49,205 nt of DNA, from the NCBI GenBank assembly GCA_002238855.1, contig MPND01000028.1:1-49205 (forward strand). Direction: 5' to 3'. Under the pieces are notes generated by a model. The model worked only from the letters and a program-made list of their open reading frames with translations. It was not told the DNA's origin and made no database searches. Made by a program: the position numbers and the translations under genes. Positions 8,019-16,706 of this stretch are shown here, one piece after another; position 1 is the stretch's first letter, and the number at the start of each line of letters is the position of its first letter. The DNA comes from SAR202 cluster bacterium bin90 (GTDB taxonomy: Bacteria > Chloroflexota > Dehalococcoidia > Lucifugimonadales > JADFKI01).

Positions 8019-9188
8019 ATGCTGAAATCTCAAGAATCCCCTGCAACCGCATCTGCGATGTGGGCGGGCTGTGCCAGTGACAGCCGCATTGTGGTGAAGG
8101 CGGGGACGGCCTTGCTTACGAGCGGTGGAGAGCATATCGACATCGAGGTGATGGCGTCGCTGGTGGGTCAGATTGCGCGGCTGCACTCGCGGGGCAGCGA
8201 GGTGCTGCTGGTGTCGTCTGGGGCGGTGGCTGCAGGCAGGCGCGTTCTTGGGGTGTCCGATGATGGGGGCAACCTGCCATTGAAGCAGGCTCTTGCCGCT
8301 GTCGGACAGGGACACCTGATGCACACCTACGAGCAGTTGTTCAGCTGGCAACAGATTCCGATTGCGCAGGGACTCATATCGCAGCGGGACATATCGGACC
8401 GGCTGGGCTATATCAACATCCGAAATGCACTAATGGAACTTGCGCGGCGGCGGGTTGTTCCCATCATCAATGAGAACGATGTGGTGGCTATCGAGGAGCT
8501 GTCAGGTGAGGTCTTCGGCGACAACGACAGGCTGTCTGCACTTGTGGCGAATCTCGTTGACGCAGACCTGCTCATCATCCTGGGGCGAGTTGACGGCCTG
8601 TTTACCGCGGACCCCAACATAGATACGGATGCAAGGCATATACCGCTGGTGGAGCGGCTGACCGAAGAGGAAGTGAACAGGCTGGGAGGTCCTTCGATGG
8701 ACGCACTCGGTCGTGGGGGGATGCGGACGAAGCTGCAGGCGGCTCAGATGGCTGCAAACTCCGGCGTCGATGTATTCATTGCCAACGGCAGGATGCCGAA
8801 TGTAATTCAGCGCATCGCGGACGGCGAGCATCTGGGCACTTTCTTCCCTAAGAGAGTTGGAAGTGTGGAGAGCCGAAAACGGTGGATGCTGAGCGGCTTG
8901 TCCATCAAGGGGGAGATCGGCATAGATGACGGCGCCGTGCGGGTGCTGCAGCGGCGGCACGGAAGCTTGCTGCCCGCCGGAATCACTAAGGCGAGCGGAG
9001 TGTTTGGCCGCGGAGACCTGGTGTCCATCGTGAACGGTAAGAGCGCGCAGGTGGGGCTTGGCATTACGAATTACAGCGCTGCTGAGGTAGCGGCGATCAA
9101 GGGCAGGCATTCGCGGCATATTGCGGACATCCTTGGAGTTACTTACGGGGATGAGGTTGTTCATAGGAACAACATGGTCATCGTATAA
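8019..9188 (+). CDS. proB: Glutamate 5-kinase
   Basis: First step of proline synthesis: ATP-dependent phosphorylation of glutamate. From the ATG at 8019 it is 389 aa, against about 370 for the family, so an ATG at 8058 (MWAGCASDSRIVVKAG) is also possible. Motifs are IVVKAGTALL, VLLVSSGAVAAG, NENDVVAIEE and FGDNDRLSALVANL of the amino-acid kinase fold. A C-terminal PUA domain (from about 300, ending near HIADILG) is present. proA follows after 56 bp, so the two act as a pathway pair; the product is passed to ProA. Confidence 0.95.
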   Translation: MLKSQESPATASAMWAGCASDSRIVVKAGTALLTSGGEHIDIEVMASLVGQIARLHSRGSEVLLVSSGAVAAGRRVLGVSDDGGNLPLKQALAAVGQGHLMHTYEQLFSWQQIPIAQGLISQRDISDRLGYINIRNALMELARRRVVPIINENDVVAIEELSGEVFGDNDRLSALVANLVDADLLIILGRVDGLFTADPNIDTDARHIPLVERLTEEEVNRLGGPSMDALGRGGMRTKLQAAQMAANSGVDVFIANGRMPNVIQRIADGEHLGTFFPKRVGSVESRKRWMLSGLSIKGEIGIDDGAVRVLQRRHGSLLPAGITKASGVFGRGDLVSIVNGKSAQVGLGITNYSAAEVAAIKGRHSRHIADILGVTYGDEVVHRNNMVIV

Positions 9189-9244
9189 GACGAGAACTGA
9201 CAGGATGCGCAGGACGGACAGGATTTAATCGGGAGCAGGATGAG

Positions 9245-10549
9245 ATGCAGGGCACAGTTACCAGAGAAACAGCTTCGGCTACGGCGAGCGATGAGCTTGA
9301 TGTGAAGGGAAGGGCGGCGCGCAAGGCGGCACGAAAGCTGGCGACTATCAGCGCAGGTGTGAAGAACGCAGCGCTGCAGAATGTCGCCGACGGTCTGAAG
9401 GCGCGCGAGGAGGAGATTCTCGCGGCGAACGAAAAGGATATTGCAAACGGCAGGAAGCGCGGCCTGGAGGAGTATTTTCTCGACAGGCTTCTGCTGACGC
9501 CTGAGCGCCTGGAAGGGCTTGCGAGTGATGTGAGAGGGATTGCCGCTCTGCCGGACCCGATAGGCGAGGTGATTGACCAGCGGAATATGCCGAACGGCAT
9601 GACCGTGGGCAAGCGGCGCGTGCCTCTTGGTGTCATCGGTGCGATATACGAGAGCAGGCCGAATGTGACGATCGATATTAGCTCACTGTGCCTGAAGTCG
9701 GGGAATGCGATTATATTGCGCGGGGGCAGTGACGCGATCAACTCGAACACAGCGCTGGCTTCGCTGGTGAAGGATGCGATAGCGGATGCGGGCATTCCGG
9801 ATGACGCAGTGCAGGTGATGGAAACGACTGATAGAGCGGTTGTGGGGCAGATGCTGAAGGCGAAGGGTATCATAGACTTGCTGATTCCGCGAGGAAGTCA
9901 GGCGCTGATCAACCGTGTGGCAACGGAGGCGACGATTCCGGCGATTACCGGTGGCGTGGGCGTGTGCCATACCTATGTGGATAGCGAAGCGGACCTCGAA
10001 ATGGCGCTGGACATTGTGGATAACGCGAAGGTGTCGCGCCCGTCGGTGTGCAATGCGTTGGATACGGTGCTAGTGCATTCGGGGCGGGCTTCATCGTTCC
10101 TGCCGGCTCTGGCGAAGCGGTGGCAGGAAGTGGGCGTGGAGATGCGCTGCGACAGGAGGGCGTTGAGCCTGCTGGGGACTGCGAATGGGTCGCAGGCCGT
10201 TCCCGTTACGGAAGAGGACTGGATGACCGAGCATCTGTCCCTGACGGCCGGAGTGCGCGTGGTGGACTCGCTGGATGAGGCGCTGGAGCACATAGAAGTA
10301 TATGGCTCCGGACACTCGGAGGCGATAGTGACGGAGGACTACGGGGCTGCTATGCGCTTCTTGGACGAGGTTGACGCCGGTGCGGTGTTCGTGAACGCTT
10401 CGACGCGGTTCAACGACGGCGGGCAGTTCGGACTGGGCGCCGAGGTTGCCATCAGCACGGACAAGATGCACGCGCGGGGGCCGATGGGTCTCAAGGAACT
10501 GACGTCGTACAAGTGGACGGTGTTGGGGAGCGGGCATATTCGGGAGTAG
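9245..10549 (+). CDS. proA: Gamma-glutamyl phosphate reductase
   Basis: Second step of proline synthesis: NADPH-dependent reduction of glutamyl-5-phosphate to the semialdehyde. The 434-aa protein is of normal length for this aldehyde dehydrogenase superfamily member. The catalytic cysteine is in SVCNALDTVLVH (about 263), and the cofactor loop region PLGVIGAIYESRPNVT and the late NASTRFNDGGQFGLGAE block are intact. The N-terminus carries a short extra segment before the Ala/Lys-rich first helix. Confidence 0.97.
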   Translation: MQGTVTRETASATASDELDVKGRAARKAARKLATISAGVKNAALQNVADGLKAREEEILAANEKDIANGRKRGLEEYFLDRLLLTPERLEGLASDVRGIAALPDPIGEVIDQRNMPNGMTVGKRRVPLGVIGAIYESRPNVTIDISSLCLKSGNAIILRGGSDAINSNTALASLVKDAIADAGIPDDAVQVMETTDRAVVGQMLKAKGIIDLLIPRGSQALINRVATEATIPAITGGVGVCHTYVDSEADLEMALDIVDNAKVSRPSVCNALDTVLVHSGRASSFLPALAKRWQEVGVEMRCDRRALSLLGTANGSQAVPVTEEDWMTEHLSLTAGVRVVDSLDEALEHIEVYGSGHSEAIVTEDYGAAMRFLDEVDAGAVFVNASTRFNDGGQFGLGAEVAISTDKMHARGPMGLKELTSYKWTVLGSGHIRE

Positions 10550-10629
10550 ATGGAGAATCGGGGACTAACAGAAATACAGGACGAATGGCGTGAAAGTGTT
10601 CGTCTCTGTCCCTGTCCCCATCCTGGCGA

Positions 10630-10643
10630 CCCCCAAGCGGGGG
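10630..10643. repeat. Short palindrome CCCCC-AAGC-GGGGG
   Basis: A perfect 5-bp GC stem with a 4-nt loop lies 23 bp upstream of the small gene at 10667. It resembles the cores of the larger palindromic repeats at 15005-15070 and 27798-27820, which also contain poly-C/poly-G arms next to CCCATCC. Confidence 0.4.
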
Positions 10644-10666
10644 AAGAACGACTATGAAGGTGATTG

Positions 10667-10981
10667 ATGGCAGAGTTTGATTTGCAGCGTGAGTGCCGAA
10701 CTCCGTTTTCCGAGTGCTATACGGTGCTGGACGGGGACAGGGGCATCGGGCGGCTGGATGTGCATTTCGCGGATGTGATTGTGCATGCGACGCTGAATGT
10801 TGACGAAAGCCTGACGGGGGATGATGTTCATGAGCTGATCGATATGGTGGACGGTGAGATTCTGGACGCTGCCGGTATCGTGAGGCAGGAGGTCATCATC
10901 CATGTACATCAGGGACGGGACCTTGGTGTGTACAGCACGCGCGAGTACGACAGCAATGGGGGATTTCAGCATTTTAGCTAG
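10667..10981 (+). CDS. Hypothetical protein, 104 aa
   Basis: I do not recognise the family. It appears as a mixed alpha/beta protein with an alternating strand (GIGRLDVHFADVIVHATLNV), an acidic helix (DDVHELIDMVDGEILDAAG) and a second strand (EVIIHVHQGRDLGVYS). The ATG at 10667 follows AAGG by 6 nt. It lies directly before the Uma2 gene, with a 10-nt gap, in the same direction, so the two may be co-transcribed. Confidence 0.65.
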   Translation: MAEFDLQRECRTPFSECYTVLDGDRGIGRLDVHFADVIVHATLNVDESLTGDDVHELIDMVDGEILDAAGIVRQEVIIHVHQGRDLGVYSTREYDSNGGFQHFS

Positions 10982-10991
10982 GGAGGGAGCG

Positions 10992-11564
10992 ATGGCTACT
11001 AATGCACAGTCTCGGCTTTCCGCCCACGATTACATGATGATGACACCGCCGGATGATTTCTTCCACGAACTCATCGGCGGAGTGCTATACAAGAACCCGT
11101 CACGCACGCAGAAGCATCAATTAGTTCTGGGAAATATCGTCCTCGAATTAGGCGACTTTGTCGTCTCCAACAAACTGGGCCGGATTATCTTTTCGCCGAT
11201 GGACGTCTTTCTTTCGGATGAGGATGTGCTGAAGCCTGACCTGCTATTCATCTCGGAAGAGCGCAGAGGCATCATAGGCAATTGGGTTTATGCCGCTCCC
11301 GACTTGGTAGTTGAGATTGTTGAGATGGTCTATCCTGAGACCGCGGAAAGGGACCGCGGGGCTAAACGTGAGCGGTATGAGCGGTTCGGAGTGCGAGAAT
11401 GTTGGATGGTTGAACTATCCCATCGCACAGTCGAAGTGCTTGTGGCGAGTGATGGCGGCTTTGTAACGGCGGGCGTATATGGCGAAGGCGATGTGCTGAA
11501 GTCTTCCCTGTTTCCTGGATTCAGCATGGATATGAACGGCGTATTTGAGAGCGCGAAGATATAG
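10992..11564 (+). CDS. Uma2-family putative endonuclease (DUF820)
   Basis: A 190-aa PD-(D/E)XK-fold protein. The family signature is present as VLKPDLLFISEERRG (Asp of the active site), then YAAPDLVVEIVEM (Glu) and, after TAERDRGAK, the conserved lysine and YERFGVRECWMVEL. The usual SPS/T after the Glu-containing strand is MVYP here. The ATG at 10992 is preceded by GGGAGGGAG. Uma2 proteins are widespread, often in multiple copies, and of uncertain physiological role. Confidence 0.85.
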   Translation: MATNAQSRLSAHDYMMMTPPDDFFHELIGGVLYKNPSRTQKHQLVLGNIVLELGDFVVSNKLGRIIFSPMDVFLSDEDVLKPDLLFISEERRGIIGNWVYAAPDLVVEIVEMVYPETAERDRGAKRERYERFGVRECWMVELSHRTVEVLVASDGGFVTAGVYGEGDVLKSSLFPGFSMDMNGVFESAKI

Positions 11565-11573
11565 GAGAGCAAG

Positions 11574-12731
11574 ATGGCAGATTCCAACTGGGCTGAGGTT
11601 TACAAGGACCTGGGGGCGACTCCGGTTATAAACGCTATTGGCAGCGTTACGATGCTGGGCGGCTCGACGCCTGCGCCTGAGGTGCGCGAGGCGATGGACA
11701 AGGCGGACGCCGCGTACATTCCGCTGATGGACCTTCAGGAGCGCGCGGGCCAGGCGATCGCTGATATGGTGGATGTGCCGGCGGCGTATATCACTTCGGG
11801 AGCGGGGTCTGCGCTCACGCTGGCAACAGCCGCGCTGATGGCTGGCGACGATGACGACAAGATACAGCAGTTGCCGGACACTACGGGGATGAAGAACGAG
11901 ATCCTGATACAGAGGCGGCAGCGATATGTGATGCACTACTGGTACGACAGGTGCCTGGAGCTTGCGGGCGCGAAACTGGTGGACTTCGGGACGGACGAGC
12001 AGACGACGCGCGAGGATCTGGAAAACGCGATAGGGCCGAATACGGCGGGCGTACACTATTATGCGGTGGAGCAGTCGCCGGACCCGGATGCGCTGTCACT
12101 TGAGGACACGATTGAGATCGCTCACGCGCATGATGTTCCGGTGACGGTTGATGCGGCAGGTCAGATATATCCGCTGGACAACTTCGGCAAGTATGTGCGG
12201 ATGGGAGCGGACTTCCAGTGCATCGCGGCGAAGTATATGGGCGCGCCGCAATCTGTGGGGCTTGCGCTGGGTACTGAAGACATGATTCGCAAGCTGAGCT
12301 ACCAGGCGTTTGCATCATACGAGGGGCGGCGTGTGCGTGGGGTCGGCAGGCCGCAGAAGATCGACCGGCAGGAGATGATCGGGGCGGTCGCGGCGACGCG
12401 TCGGTGGATGACGATGAACCACGAGGAACGGCTTGCAATCACGGAGCGCAGGACGCAGGTGATCATCGACGCAGTGAAGCATATCGAGGGCGTGAGCGCG
12501 GTGATGCTGGACAACATCATCGGACACCAGCCGTTCGGGCTCGACCTGCGAGTTGATGAGTCTGTGACGGGGATGACTGTTCAGGAGGTGGTGGACAAGC
12601 TGAAGGCGGGCGATCCGCCGATATGGACGCGCGTGCGGGACTGGGAGGACTGCATCACGATCCATACTTTCGGGATGAGCGAAGGCGAGGAGCATTTGGT
12701 GGGGGAGAGGATCGCGGAGCTTTTTAGGTAG
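11574..12731 (+). CDS. SelA/DgaE-fold PLP-dependent enzyme
   Basis: A 385-aa fold-type I PLP enzyme related to D-glucosaminate-6-phosphate ammonia lyase and to SelA. It has TPVINAIGSVTMLGGS at the N-terminus, YITSGAGSALTLATAALMAG around the phosphate-binding turn, and VTVDAAGQIYP with the cofactor Asp. The PLP lysine lies in CIAAKYMGAPQSVGLALG (about 223). It is shorter than SelA (about 450 aa) and lacks SelA's N-terminal tRNA-binding extension, so it should not be counted as selenocysteine synthase. The start is 9 bp after Uma2 ends. Confidence 0.8.
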   Translation: MADSNWAEVYKDLGATPVINAIGSVTMLGGSTPAPEVREAMDKADAAYIPLMDLQERAGQAIADMVDVPAAYITSGAGSALTLATAALMAGDDDDKIQQLPDTTGMKNEILIQRRQRYVMHYWYDRCLELAGAKLVDFGTDEQTTREDLENAIGPNTAGVHYYAVEQSPDPDALSLEDTIEIAHAHDVPVTVDAAGQIYPLDNFGKYVRMGADFQCIAAKYMGAPQSVGLALGTEDMIRKLSYQAFASYEGRRVRGVGRPQKIDRQEMIGAVAATRRWMTMNHEERLAITERRTQVIIDAVKHIEGVSAVMLDNIIGHQPFGLDLRVDESVTGMTVQEVVDKLKAGDPPIWTRVRDWEDCITIHTFGMSEGEEHLVGERIAELFR

Positions 12732-12884
12732 AGCGGATTTCGGTCGTTCAGCAAGTCATCGGTTGGTATACGATTCCGCCTCTGCGAAAGTAGAGGCGGT
12801 TTGTTTCTGTGGATTCGAATGAAGTGAAACGGCGACCATTTGGAGAATTTAGACTGAGAGTCATCAATCGGCATAACCCGCACC

Positions 12885-13790
12885 CTATGCTGATTCTAAG
12901 GCTGTCACACACTCTTCGGGATTCATAATGATAATTCCTAGCCTTTCTGTAAGTGGCCTTGCCTTCCTTCGAAACTTGCAATCGGAAGTTACGAAAATGT
13001 CGCGCTTGCTCACGAAATGCGCGTGCAAATGGTCCCAGTCTTTCCAGTCTCTTTTCATCTTTCGATCGTCTAACGTGGTGGATTCAGCATAGGCTGTATT
13101 GAACTCTAAACTACCCGGATAGTCGATGCCGCCGCGCCAGTTTTTGGGACGTATAACCGATCCCATTGTTCTTATCCCAATTTCAGGGAGCCTATCAATT
13201 TCATATGACAGATTCGGTTTTGGGACGTCTTCCCGAATGCGTTCAGTCACCCTCAACGAGAGCGGCATTTCCATAGACAATTCGAGCAATCTGTTGACTG
13301 CCTCGACTCCGGGTCGCATTTCCCATTTATCTCTCACTACATTTGTGTCCAGTGTGAGTGTCGGGAGATTGACGACATTGCGTCGATCAAAATCGCCGGC
13401 AGCGTTCAAGAAGTAAGTGAATGTCTTGTAGCCTCGTGAAATGTCCACCGAGATCGAAAGCTGGACATCTGGGATGCCTTCTTCGTCTACAGAGAGTGGC
13501 ATATTGGTAATTTGTCGAAGAAAGCACTCATTAGCAATCTCATCCATTAAACTTCCCACGTAGTTCCACTCATTTTGGAAGAGTGAGTCGTGCGTTTTCT
13601 TATCCAGTAAGAATACAGGGTTCGTAGTGAGCGTCACGGAGTCTAGCTCCCCGACAACTTGGCTGATAATTTTCTCAATATGCGCCTTGAATGTTGGCGG
13701 GAGATCGGTGTCCGTGACCTTGATTCGCATACGCAGCCTATCAACTGCTTCGACGGTCAAGCCTTTAAGTGCTTCAAAATCAAGACTCAT
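12885..13790 (-). CDS. PIN-like domain protein with unknown N-terminal domain
   Basis: A 301-aa protein. The C-terminal half reads like a PIN-fold nuclease: LTLDTNVVRDKW (first Asp), a helix with RVTERIREDV, DWDHLHAHFVSKRDIFVTSD (Asp cluster) and RLGIIIMNPEECVTAL at the end. The first 140 residues, with KAHIEKIISQVVGELDS and an ISVDISRGYKTFTYF strand, match nothing I know. Base composition is visibly AT-richer than the flanks, which suggests transfer. No antitoxin-like partner gene is adjacent. The ribonuclease role is inference. Confidence 0.6.
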   Translation of the reverse strand: MSLDFEALKGLTVEAVDRLRMRIKVTDTDLPPTFKAHIEKIISQVVGELDSVTLTTNPVFLLDKKTHDSLFQNEWNYVGSLMDEIANECFLRQITNMPLSVDEEGIPDVQLSISVDISRGYKTFTYFLNAAGDFDRRNVVNLPTLTLDTNVVRDKWEMRPGVEAVNRLLELSMEMPLSLRVTERIREDVPKPNLSYEIDRLPEIGIRTMGSVIRPKNWRGGIDYPGSLEFNTAYAESTTLDDRKMKRDWKDWDHLHAHFVSKRDIFVTSDCKFRRKARPLTERLGIIIMNPEECVTALESA

Positions 13791-13810
13791 ATCGGGCTGG
13801 CCGATTTATC

Positions 13811-14935
13811 CTAGTACGATTGGAACAGCTTGCCCCAGTCGGTCTGAAGGGCGGCTTTGACGCGGGAACGGCCTTTGACGGGGAGCCAGTAGCCGTTGTG
13901 GTAGAGGTTGGAGGCGGCTATGGCGAGGTTGACCAGGGGGGAGCGGGCGATGGCGTTTTCGAGGGGCTTGAAGGGGCCCCAGTACACGGATTTCTGGCCA
14001 GTGCTGAAGAGGGTGTTCTCGCCGCTGCTGAAGTTCCAGTCTATGCCGTCAATGTCTGAGCCGACGATTTCGATGTCGCGGATGTCGCCACAGCCAAGTC
14101 CCATCTCGTGCGCCATCCAGATGAACTTGATGCTCATTGGGTCGAAGCCCATCATCTTGGCGGCGACGGCGTCGATGGCGACCTGGTCTGCGCTGGCGAG
14201 GATGACATTCTTCGCGTGCCAGCGCATTGCGCGGGGGCCGGGACCGTCGCCGGCGAATGTGCCGTCTGTTACGGCGAAGATGCCGGGGTGGATCTGCTTC
14301 TGTATCTGCAGGAGATCAACCAAGGTTTCGTGAATGGCGGAGTGCGTCCAGTGGCGGTTGTGGTTGAGCAGGCCGCCGAACGCATTCTTCATCGCGCCGG
14401 TGATGGTTGTGAAGACATGAGTCTTCATGGTGGGCAGGTGCAGGACGTTCTTGCCAATGAAGGTCTCCGGAATCTGGAATCCGTCCGGGTAGATGCGGTC
14501 AAGGGCGAGCATCTTGTCTTGCGGCTGGAAGTCGATCCACTTCTCGTCTTCAAGGTAGAGCGTATCCAAGCCGTGCATCTGCTCGACGGGGGTGTGCTTG
14601 TTGTTGACCGCGCCAACCTTGGCGTCAACTACGACTGTGCCGTTGTGCGCTGGGATGAGATTGTCGTAGCCGTCGGATTTCAGTGTGCGGATTACTCCGT
14701 CAAGCTGCCAAGGAGATGTAGAGCAGGCGGGGTAGTAGTGCTGCCAGGAAATGTTTATCTTGAGCAGCGTTGCGACATCTTTAGGGAGAGCCTGCTCGTA
14801 GCCTGCTAGTCGCATTGCCGTGCCGACGTCGTCGAGGACAGTTTCCGGTGTGGTAGGGATGACGGCGACGGTTGGCGAGGTTCGGTTGGTGTCGGGATGG
14901 GCAAGGCTAGTGCTTGTCTTGGTCAGGGTTGTCAT
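13811..14935 (-). CDS. DUF362 domain protein
   Basis: A 374-aa protein with the DUF362 pattern: LKINISWQHYYP early, LHLPTMKTHVFTTITGAMKN then AFGGLLNHNRHW in the middle, and ILASADQVAIDAVAAKMMGFDP later. No ferredoxin-type cysteine clusters are seen. The family has no settled function; it is related to proteins fused to 4Fe-4S ferredoxins. It is separated by 20 bp from the PIN-like gene upstream of it on the map and is probably transcribed alone. Confidence 0.8.
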   Translation of the reverse strand: MTTLTKTSTSLAHPDTNRTSPTVAVIPTTPETVLDDVGTAMRLAGYEQALPKDVATLLKINISWQHYYPACSTSPWQLDGVIRTLKSDGYDNLIPAHNGTVVVDAKVGAVNNKHTPVEQMHGLDTLYLEDEKWIDFQPQDKMLALDRIYPDGFQIPETFIGKNVLHLPTMKTHVFTTITGAMKNAFGGLLNHNRHWTHSAIHETLVDLLQIQKQIHPGIFAVTDGTFAGDGPGPRAMRWHAKNVILASADQVAIDAVAAKMMGFDPMSIKFIWMAHEMGLGCGDIRDIEIVGSDIDGIDWNFSSGENTLFSTGQKSVYWGPFKPLENAIARSPLVNLAIAASNLYHNGYWLPVKGRSRVKAALQTDWGKLFQSY

Positions 14936-15004
14936 ATTGCTTTATTCTCGATTAGTAACTGACGGCAAAATTAAATATTAGAGCGAAAATCACGCCCATC
15001 CTAG

Positions 15005-15070
15005 CTTTCCCCCATCAAAGGGAAAGGACTCTTAGTCCCCTCACCCTAACCCTCTCCCACGGGGAGAGGG
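15005..15070. repeat. Dispersed GC-rich palindromic repeat pair
   Basis: Two stems lie in tandem: CTTTCCC/GGGAAAG (15005-15011 with 15020-15026) and CCCTCTCCC/GGGAGAGGG (15050-15058 with 15062-15070). They are preceded by CACGCCCATCC. The same lead-in precedes the palindrome at 27798-27820. The element lies downstream of rpoD on the minus strand and may act as an intergenic terminator or REP-like element. Confidence 0.6.
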
Positions 15071-15097
15071 GACTATTTGGAGGTGCATCCAGGATGT

Positions 15098-16633
15098 TTA
15101 TTCCAGGAAGTCGCGGAGCTTCTTGGAGCGGTTGGGGTGGCGGAGCTTGCGGAGTGCCTTGGCTTCGATCTGGCGGATGCGCTCGCGGGTTACGCCGAAG
15201 TCGCGGCCGACTTCTTCGAGGGTGCGGCTGCGTCCGTCTTCCAGTCCGAAGCGGAGTTGCAACACGCGCGCCTCTCGTTCGTTGAGTGTGTGCAGGACGT
15301 CGTCCACCTGTTCCTTGAGGAGCTGGTAGGAAGCGGCGTCAGCGGGGGCGAGTGCGCTGCGGTCCTCGATGAAGTCTCCGAGGTGGCTGTCTTCTTCCTC
15401 ACCTATGGGGGTTTCGAGGGAGACGGGTTCCTGGGAGATTTTGAGAATCTCGCGCACCCTTTCGGGGCTGACATCCATGCCTGAGCCGATTTCCTCGCTA
15501 GTGGGCTCGCGTCCGTATTCCTGAACGAGGCGCCGGCTGACGCGCAGGAGCTTGTTGATGGTCTCGACCATGTGGACCGGGATGCGAATGGTGCGCGCCT
15601 GGTCCGCGATTGCGCGGGTTATCGCCTGCCGAATCCACCAAGTCGCGTAGGTGCTGAACTTGTAGCCCTTGCGATAGTCGAACTTCTCGACGGCGCGGAT
15701 GAGGCCGATGTTGCCTTCCTGAATGAGGTCTAGGAGGGACATTCCCCTGCCGATGTATTTCTTCGCGACGCTGACAACGAGGCGCAGATTCGCCTCTGCC
15801 AGGTGGCGCTGGGCACGTCTGCCGGCGATCTTTGTGCGACTGAGGTGGCGGTTGAAGGCGAGCTCGTAGGTCTCGATCTGCTGCTTATAACCGGGCGTGT
15901 CGCCGAGCGTGCGGAGCTGTGTGATGCTTGGGGAGACTTCAAAGATGTCGTGAATCTCTTCGGGGAGCAACCTGCTGTTGAGGGAGAGTTCTCTGATTTC
16001 CTCTTTGATGTCGTCCGGTTCGCGGTTGAGGATTTCGGCGATGAAGTTAAGCATCTCTTCAGGAAGTTCCCCATTGAGTGCGTCGGTCAGGTCTTCATCG
16101 GAGAGCATCTGAAGGAGAGTCGTGGGCTTCCGGAGGGCGTGGTAACGGCAGAATGCGCCTAGGAGGGGTTCGGATGCGGAGACGTTAATCATGAACTGGT
16201 GGAAGGTCTGCCAAGCTCGCGGACGCCTGCTCAAGAGGGATTCAAGTTCGGCTTCGACCTTTTCGATATGCTTCCACTCTTCCATCTCACGGGCGAGCTT
16301 GCGCTCATCGGCTGCCTTGAGCAAGCCGACTCTGCCAATTTCCCGCAAGTACATGCGGACGGGGTCGTCGATGATGTCTACGTTTTCGAGCTTTTTGACC
16401 CACTCGCTGTCTATATCGGGCTCGTCTGACTCTTTGTCATCATCGTCGTCATAACTTGCGCCGTTGCGGTCTTCGGACGCGCCGTTACGTCCGGAGAGGA
16501 TGATTTCAGGCTCTCCCATCCTGTAACCGTCTTCCCTGGACTTGCTGGTCTGGATAAGGTCACCGGTGGATATTCCCTGCGGTATGCCCATAACCATGTC
16601 GTCAATCCCGTCGCTATCCATGTTTGCGTTCAT
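15098..16633 (-). CDS. rpoD: RNA polymerase primary sigma factor (sigma-70)
   Basis: A 511-aa primary sigma factor. Region 1.2 starts at [16 protein letters not shown] (about 90). Region 2 has [36 protein letters not shown] and [19 protein letters not shown]. Region 3 begins near [11 protein letters not shown], and region 4 ends with [28 protein letters not shown] and the tail [10 protein letters not shown]. The acidic, Asp-rich stretch near residues 55-75 is typical of region 1.1/1.2 linkers. It is the last gene of the dgt-dnaG-rpoD unit. Confidence 0.97.
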   Translation of the reverse strand: MNANMDSDGIDDMVMGIPQGISTGDLIQTSKSREDGYRMGEPEIILSGRNGASEDRNGASYDDDDDKESDEPDIDSEWVKKLENVDIIDDPVRMYLREIGRVGLLKAADERKLAREMEEWKHIEKVEAELESLLSRRPRAWQTFHQFMINVSASEPLLGAFCRYHALRKPTTLLQMLSDEDLTDALNGELPEEMLNFIAEILNREPDDIKEEIRELSLNSRLLPEEIHDIFEVSPSITQLRTLGDTPGYKQQIETYELAFNRHLSRTKIAGRRAQRHLAEANLRLVVSVAKKYIGRGMSLLDLIQEGNIGLIRAVEKFDYRKGYKFSTYATWWIRQAITRAIADQARTIRIPVHMVETINKLLRVSRRLVQEYGREPTSEEIGSGMDVSPERVREILKISQEPVSLETPIGEEEDSHLGDFIEDRSALAPADAASYQLLKEQVDDVLHTLNEREARVLQLRFGLEDGRSRTLEEVGRDFGVTRERIRQIEAKALRKLRHPNRSKKLRDFLE

Positions 16634-16706
16634 ATATTCTCCTGCCCCCCAAAGCTAGTGTGTTGGTCTGTCAGTTCGTCAGTCAATTAGTCGTTCGTGT
16701 TGTATG

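Noticed and set aside
11574..12731. Reading the PLP enzyme as SelA in support of selenocysteine synthesis
   Set aside because: The length and missing N-terminal extension fit the DgaE-like lyase group; it is not evidence for the selenocysteine pathway.
14936..15097. A CRISPR-like repeat in the region after DUF362
   Set aside because: Only two unlike palindromes without regular spacers; better explained as a dispersed repeat.
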